This document shows positions 58,592 through 64,000 of a DNA stretch of 64,000 bases, piece by piece. The DNA comes from Schistocephalus solidus (taxonomy: Eukaryota; Platyhelminthes; Cestoda; Diphyllobothriidea; Diphyllobothriidae), in the NCBI GenBank assembly GCA_017591395.1, contig WEDG01002903.1, positions 62,001-126,000 on the forward strand, read 5' to 3'. How positions within the stretch are numbered: position 1 is the stretch's first letter; the number at the start of each line of letters is the position of its first letter. A program made the translations under genes and the position numbers. The notes under the pieces were generated by a model that saw only the letters and a list, made by a program, of their open reading frames with translations, ran no database searches and was not told the origin of the DNA.

Positions 58592-61500
58592 CCGTGTCTG
58601 AACCTCAATTTCAGACAACCATAGTGGCTTTAACACCTGCACCAATCAAATCGAGCACACCTCCCTAGGGCTGATGGAGGACTGTTATAGGTTGATTGTG
58701 TGTTGCTTTTAAGCCCAACAGTTACGAAAAGGAAGTAATAAGCCGATACTCCAGCTATAATGTTTTATTTAACAAGTGCATACCAACGGATTATCGCGAT
58801 TTTTTAACAAAGAAATATTCTTAAATATTTATCAATTTTTTTAAATAAAGTAGCTCATCAAGAAAATAAATATAATTGGCCAAAGTCGCAATCGCATTTA
58901 ATAGTCTTCTCAGTTCAGTCTGTATATATAACATCAATGATAAAGTAAATTGGCAGAGGGCTTTATAAGCATGCATTTCATGAAGTATTTTCCAAACTAG
59001 GTCAGAGAATTCTTTTCACGCTTATAAAGAAAATTTTAAAAGGATGTATGTTTCACTGAATCGCGAGAACTAGTTCGTGTTCAGGTTACAGTGTGCGTAG
59101 TGAATAGTATGAAAAAGTAGAACAAATGTGACAGGAGACAATGTGGACACAAGATATTGTGTTATCGAATGAAAACATATATTTCCTATATGGTTTATTC
59201 TTTTGGTTATTAGTTTGTACTAAATCTGTCGGTTTAAAATGTCAAAGAAAGACGCGACATAGTTATAGCTGGGTTATTCGTAAGTTTAACCTACATAATC
59301 GGCTGCACAGTTGTAAATTGACTTGAATTGGGACATAAATGGTAGTTTTCCTTATATTCTTTGGCAATGCGTGGATTAAAACTGGTTGTAAAATTTATAC
59401 ATATTTGTCATTTGCACCTAACCTGAACGTCCACTGTTATTAAATATCTTTAAAATATATAATAATCGAAAAAAATCAAACTGCCAAATTTTACTTTTTT
59501 ATCATTTTAATTGAGGTTAACTAGTGCCCACAATCATTGATTAAAAATCGGTCGTTACAAGACGCGTTGCAGACGGCCCATCACTTGAACTTAAACCAAC
59601 TTTTTAAAATAGATTTTGCTGTCGTAAACACAAGTGTAATTCCTGACCAAAACTACCGACTGAACGGTGCGACACCTTAATAATCAGTTGGTGAGGTTTT
59701 GATTTACAATTTGGAGGTATGGTGAGTTGCCAAGATGCTATTTGTGGGAAGATAATTATAAAGTTCCACGGCAAAGAAACCGTAATGCCAATTGTGAAAA
59801 ACTGTTACCATTTCAAGATTTTACCTTTGTAAGCCGCGCTTAAATTTGGAACCAGATTTTCTCGATATAATTATTAATGCAGTTGACCATCTTATGCCCA
59901 AAACCTAGATCCTTGTATCGCAGATGACCACAAGCTATACTGCTACGCTCTTAATGAATGACATTCGCAGTGAATCGATTTTTCAAACCTCCCCTTCACC
60001 TATGATTTCTGTTTACAGTTATATAAGTACAAATGTCGATCAATATATCTTTAATATTGCACAAACCCACAGGCGGAGCATTCCATCCAGAGCGTTTTCT
60101 TTTTTGAACAACTGGAGCAATTCGCTAACATACCATTTGGTCCATTACTCAATCGCTTTTGAAGGCAAATGTTTTTGAAAACACAAACGCAGCAGGCCAA
60201 CTAGAGTACAACTCAGTTTCTTCATAGTAATGCCATATTGTAGTTAGGAAAGCGAGCAGATAGGTGTTAGCTATTGCAGTCTAACGATGAAAATCGATGG
60301 CATTTAATTTGGAGTTGACAGAAACATCATATCTGCCTTTTAATTTCCTTGCAAATCAATGGACAAACTTGAAGTGTATCAGAGGAAACAAAGTTTTTTT
60401 AGGATCGGTCTTAAATTAATATTGGATGTATAAACTTAAAACCATAAACAATTGTAAAACACTTCGAAATACTTACCAATTGCCGACTGGCAGTCAGCAA
60501 TATAAAAATAAAAATGCTTTGTCATAGCAAAAGCATAAATAAGTGTGTTTCGCCAACTTTGCGGTGCCAAATTTTGAAGCTATGAGGACGTTTGCTCATC
60601 AGTGGATGTACTAGTGTTTTGTTTAATTTTTCTGCTGTTCGAATGATGCATCATTCAATTTTTCATATTATTTACTGCCCTTTTGGCAACTCGTGGATTT
60701 TACGCTTTTATAATTGGCAGTAGATACTGGATTCGAGCTTCAATACTTTTATCGAATAAAAGTATTTTAGCTTTGATTGTAATTGTTAAACTCAACTTCA
60801 TGTGTTAATTTTCAGCGAAGTCAAAACTATACCATTGAAACCAGAGTTCATTTACCCAAAATCCAAGGGTGACGCTGGGATACCTGCTGCTTAGAGGAGA
60901 CCCTTGCAGCTGCACCTTGCAATGACCCAAATTATGTGAAACAGAATAGTCTGCAATATGTGATCTCTCGAGAAGTTGAGTCGTACACAAGGCGTAGTAT
61001 ATTACTGAGAACATTTTGGCAGCTTGTGGATAAAACGTGTTTATTCTGTAATGGCCGACATATTACGTTCAGATTTTGCTAATAACTTACGGATAAAACC
61101 TAAAAAAGGTTTTTTAGAATTAAATAAAGCAAAATGAAAACTGGAGATCATATTCCAGAAATCACGGGGAACGCTGAGGGACACACTGAAGAACACAACT
61201 CATTTGCAGCTCTCTCATACTACGATACAGGCTAGGTGAAAAAGCGGTGTCTACGTTTAAAGCTAGGAGATATGTCGTTTGTGTTTTAAATCATTAAATT
61301 AGGACAGTTGATATACGCGAATCAGTTCTCCGACGTCCGGTCAGCGTTCTAGGGAAAAGTTTCACCTAAAATGGGCAAACTAACATCCTTACATAACGTC
61401 AGCTGCAAAAACGTGTTTCAGACAGTTTTTTCATTAGCTAGAGAACCAGAATTTGGTGAAGGATCTAATTATCCTTTTCCAGACAACAAGCTTTCAACAA

Positions 61501-63420
61501 AGCCCTAAAAAATGAGGTAATCAACCTCGTTTCTTCCCCATTCACTTAGTCCTCTGTGTTATATTTAGGCACAAGTTATTACGTCTGCCAGAATTACGAT
61601 TTTATGCCGGCGAGATGCGTACGGTGGATTAACTTATCTGATTACCAAAAATTGCCTTTTTAATAAGAAACAGAATGGACCACTTTTAATCTGTAGCCCA
61701 AAATAGCTACGTGGGATCTGATTCGGATATCAGATTATATTCTACTTAGCCAAAGTAAGGAATAGCTGAACAACTCGCCTTTGAATCTGGACAGTTATGT
61801 ACCCTTTTTTAAGCCTAAATGCTTTTTTGAATTAGGGAAGTCTCATAATATTTCCATTAAATAATGATTATAGAAAAGCTTTAATATTGGCATATCTATG
61901 TTTCCCAAAACTCCTTCAGACATCTTCCAAATACTAGCTTGGGGGAATTTTCTAGTACGTTTCCAGTAAGTATTTTACAATTTTAACGTTTGAAACAGTT
62001 GTATGCATTTCAACTCAAATATATTCAGAACTCTTTAATTTGGTAAATCACTAAATCTTTGGAGCATACTATTTTTAAAGGCCAAAGGAAGTATAGAAAT
62101 AATACTTTCCGAAAGTTAGTTTTTATTAGATTTATTCTGAAAGTTTTAATTTGCAACAGAATAAGAATAAAAACCTTATGTAATCGCAATAACGAAGAAA
62201 GTTTAGTATGCATCATGTTTCCTTCATGAAGCAGAATTTTCTAAGAAAAAGTGATATTAAAAGGTGATTACTTTAAAATAAACTTGAAGAAAGTCGTTTC
62301 TGTACTTTTTCTGACATTATTTGCCTGGTGTTTGTAACCATATGCATCCTGTCTTGCAGAAGTATTTGGTTTCATCATCTAAAATGCGATACATATTTAA
62401 AAAACTCATTAAGGCGCACTTTATTCTCATTCATGATCACCGGCTTATATGAAACAACTTGCGCCCCTAAAAGCTAGCTCCAAAAACCTCAACATTTTTT
62501 TCTTTTGGAACCAAACATATTTGAGTAGTATTCTTATTTACCAAAAATAACTGTACAGTTAAGCATTACTTTGTCTGTTAATTGAAGATACTGATGTTTC
62601 ACATCCATCTAAATTTCAAGTAGTTGGATGCACATGCGGACCTCAAACCACTCTTGATGCCCCAGCAAATTAGTTCATTATTGGTTTAGTTCCTTCTTTA
62701 AAAAAGGCCGGTTAATTGTCCAGGATGGTCAACGCACTGACTCTTATTCTATTTTATTACAATGCTTGGCCACACACTATAGACATCCCACTGGTAAAAC
62801 TACAGGAGCTGTAGTTAGAAGTTCTTCCTCGTCTAACATATTCACCAGATCTTACCCCACTGTATACTTTTCCCTTGGAATTTAATTTTTTTCATAGAAT
62901 AACAATATAACTTCAAACGTGCTGACAAACAGGCCTTCAAATATTTAGGTGACTCCTTATCACCAGGCGTCAACCCCACTGGAGTAAACTATCTTCCACT
63001 GAAATGGCAAAAAGTTATTCAAAATTATGTTTCTCAACTTTGAAAAAAGCTATTCCCTGTATTTATAAATGATAAATAAACTTCGATGTTTTTCTGCCAA
63101 AGTCCTAATTGATTATCATGTTTAGGCCTGCCCGTGTATCAGCAGAAGACGCGATATGAAATTCATCTTTAATTGAAAAAATAGCCTTACATGCAATCAG
63201 AACACGGTTCCGCTTAAATTAACCATGGAAGTTTTCAAATTCTCCTTATCAAAAAAACTGGAAACCTCCAACTACTGAAGGCCAATCTTGCCAGCTACAG
63301 CACTTGTGTTTTGAAGACTAAAGGCATGATTATTTTGTTGGCAATATGAAAAGGTAAAATGTTAATCGAAGTAAAGAATAGAGTTCCAGGATGTTGTCGC
63401 GAAGAGGGAGACATCGTGAG

Positions 63421-63447
63421 CCTGATGTTGTGGAACCCAACATCAGG
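63421..63447. other. 10-bp perfect inverted repeat
   Basis: CCTGATGTTG, seven bases (TGGAACC), CAACATCAGG. GTGA and TCAC flank it at unequal distances. Confidence 0.75.
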
Positions 63448-63652
63448 GACAGTCACAGAGAAGGGTAATTGGGCAGCAAAGGGTTGCGCAGTGTTTTAGG
63501 GTGTAACTGCCAGGCAACCACTTGCCTATTATATTTGGCAGTACTCATGTTCCTGTAAGCGGGTCGTGGTTTATGCGATGCTTGCTTCTTGGTTCGTTCC
63601 TGAGTTGTTGGTTTGCAGTGATATCATCACCGCTGTCAATTCATGGTTCGAC

Positions 63653-63697
63653 GATTACTGGGCCATTTCACTCAACAAGAAAAATGGCCCAGTAATA
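63653..63697. other. Perfect 15-bp inverted repeat inside a longer hairpin
   Basis: ATTACTGGGCCATTT (63654-63668) and AAATGGCCCAGTAAT (63682-63696) are perfect inverted repeats with a 13-base loop. Outside them TGTCAATTC and GAATTGACA also pair, and weaker pairing extends to about 63610-63740. Confidence 0.8.
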
Positions 63698-64000
63698 TCC
63701 ACATCAGGAATTGACAACAATGATGAAACCACCATAAACATCAGACTAATGGAGGTTTTGTTCCATGGGTCATGTCTCCGCCATTGCGAAAAAAACCAAT
63801 CGTTGGTGTTTTTGTAATGAACACCTCGATTGCCTTGCATAGCAAAGTGCCGGTGATATAAAATATTCGTTTTTGATTATTCAGACTGATTGGGTAATTT
63901 TCAAGGTTTTGACTTTAATAGGTGTACTTTAAAAGAAATAAACATGTGCTCAAGTAAATTCGTTAATGCTACCGACTAATCCCGTAGTTCAAACATCAGT

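Larger units (their letters stand above)
58640..64000. other. AT-rich, no supported gene
   Basis: This is upstream of the follistatin gene. Apart from the two hairpins near 63.4-63.7 kb I see no coding or repeat signal. Confidence 0.5.

Overview
This is an animal (metazoan) nuclear genome segment, not a bacterial one. Genes are split into short exons with GT-AG borders, introns are long, and most of the window is interspersed repeats. The repeats include Penelope-like retroelements (PLEs), CR1-like LINE fragments, tRNA-derived SINEs and degenerate TTAGGG-like tracts. Together with the domain content, this suggests a repeat-rich invertebrate, perhaps a flatworm such as a tapeworm. That lineage call is inference only.

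Three protein-coding loci can be assembled by eye. (1) Plus strand, 7965-17303: the 3' part of an Ajuba/LIMD1/WTIP-family LIM protein, with five phase-consistent exons covering the end of LIM1, all of LIM2 and LIM3, and an unusually long Ser/Gly/Pro-rich C-terminal tail. The first half of LIM1 and the N-terminal region were not found. (2) Plus strand, 27925-30168: a small four-exon gene of unknown function whose last exon is present twice in tandem, giving two possible C-termini. A decayed copy of its exon 2 end follows at 30.6 kb. (3) Minus strand, about 58560-54206: a follistatin homologue. One exon encodes the N-terminal TB-like (FSN) domain and three encode FS (FOLN plus Kazal) modules, all in phase, with a TATAAAAG box upstream.

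Layout: 0.24-0.6 kb holds a (CTA)n microsatellite. The region 4.7-7.8 kb has three copies of a GC-rich repeat (family R here). The Ajuba-like gene fills 8-17.3 kb, and its second intron carries three copies of a TIR-bounded element with telomere-like innards (family T here). A CR1-like LINE 3' end lies at 22.5-23.5 kb and a second at 31.5-32.2 kb. Another R copy is at 26.9 kb. SINE copies are scattered from 15 to 51 kb. Three PLE remnants lie at 37.6-38.8 (-), 44.7-45.5 (+) and 48.2-50.4 kb. The last is a large inverted structure: arms of about 735 bp carry the GIY-YIG nuclease region and flank a reverse-transcriptase core with YVDD. Hammerhead-ribozyme-like motifs sit at the PLE ends. Two head-to-tail R copies (53.4-54.1 kb) lie just downstream of the follistatin gene. 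The last 5 kb is AT-rich with no recognised gene but contains two strong hairpins.

Functionally, the two recognised genes belong to separate developmental pathways: Ajuba to Hippo signalling and cell junctions, follistatin to TGF-beta/activin antagonism. Nothing in the sequence links them.
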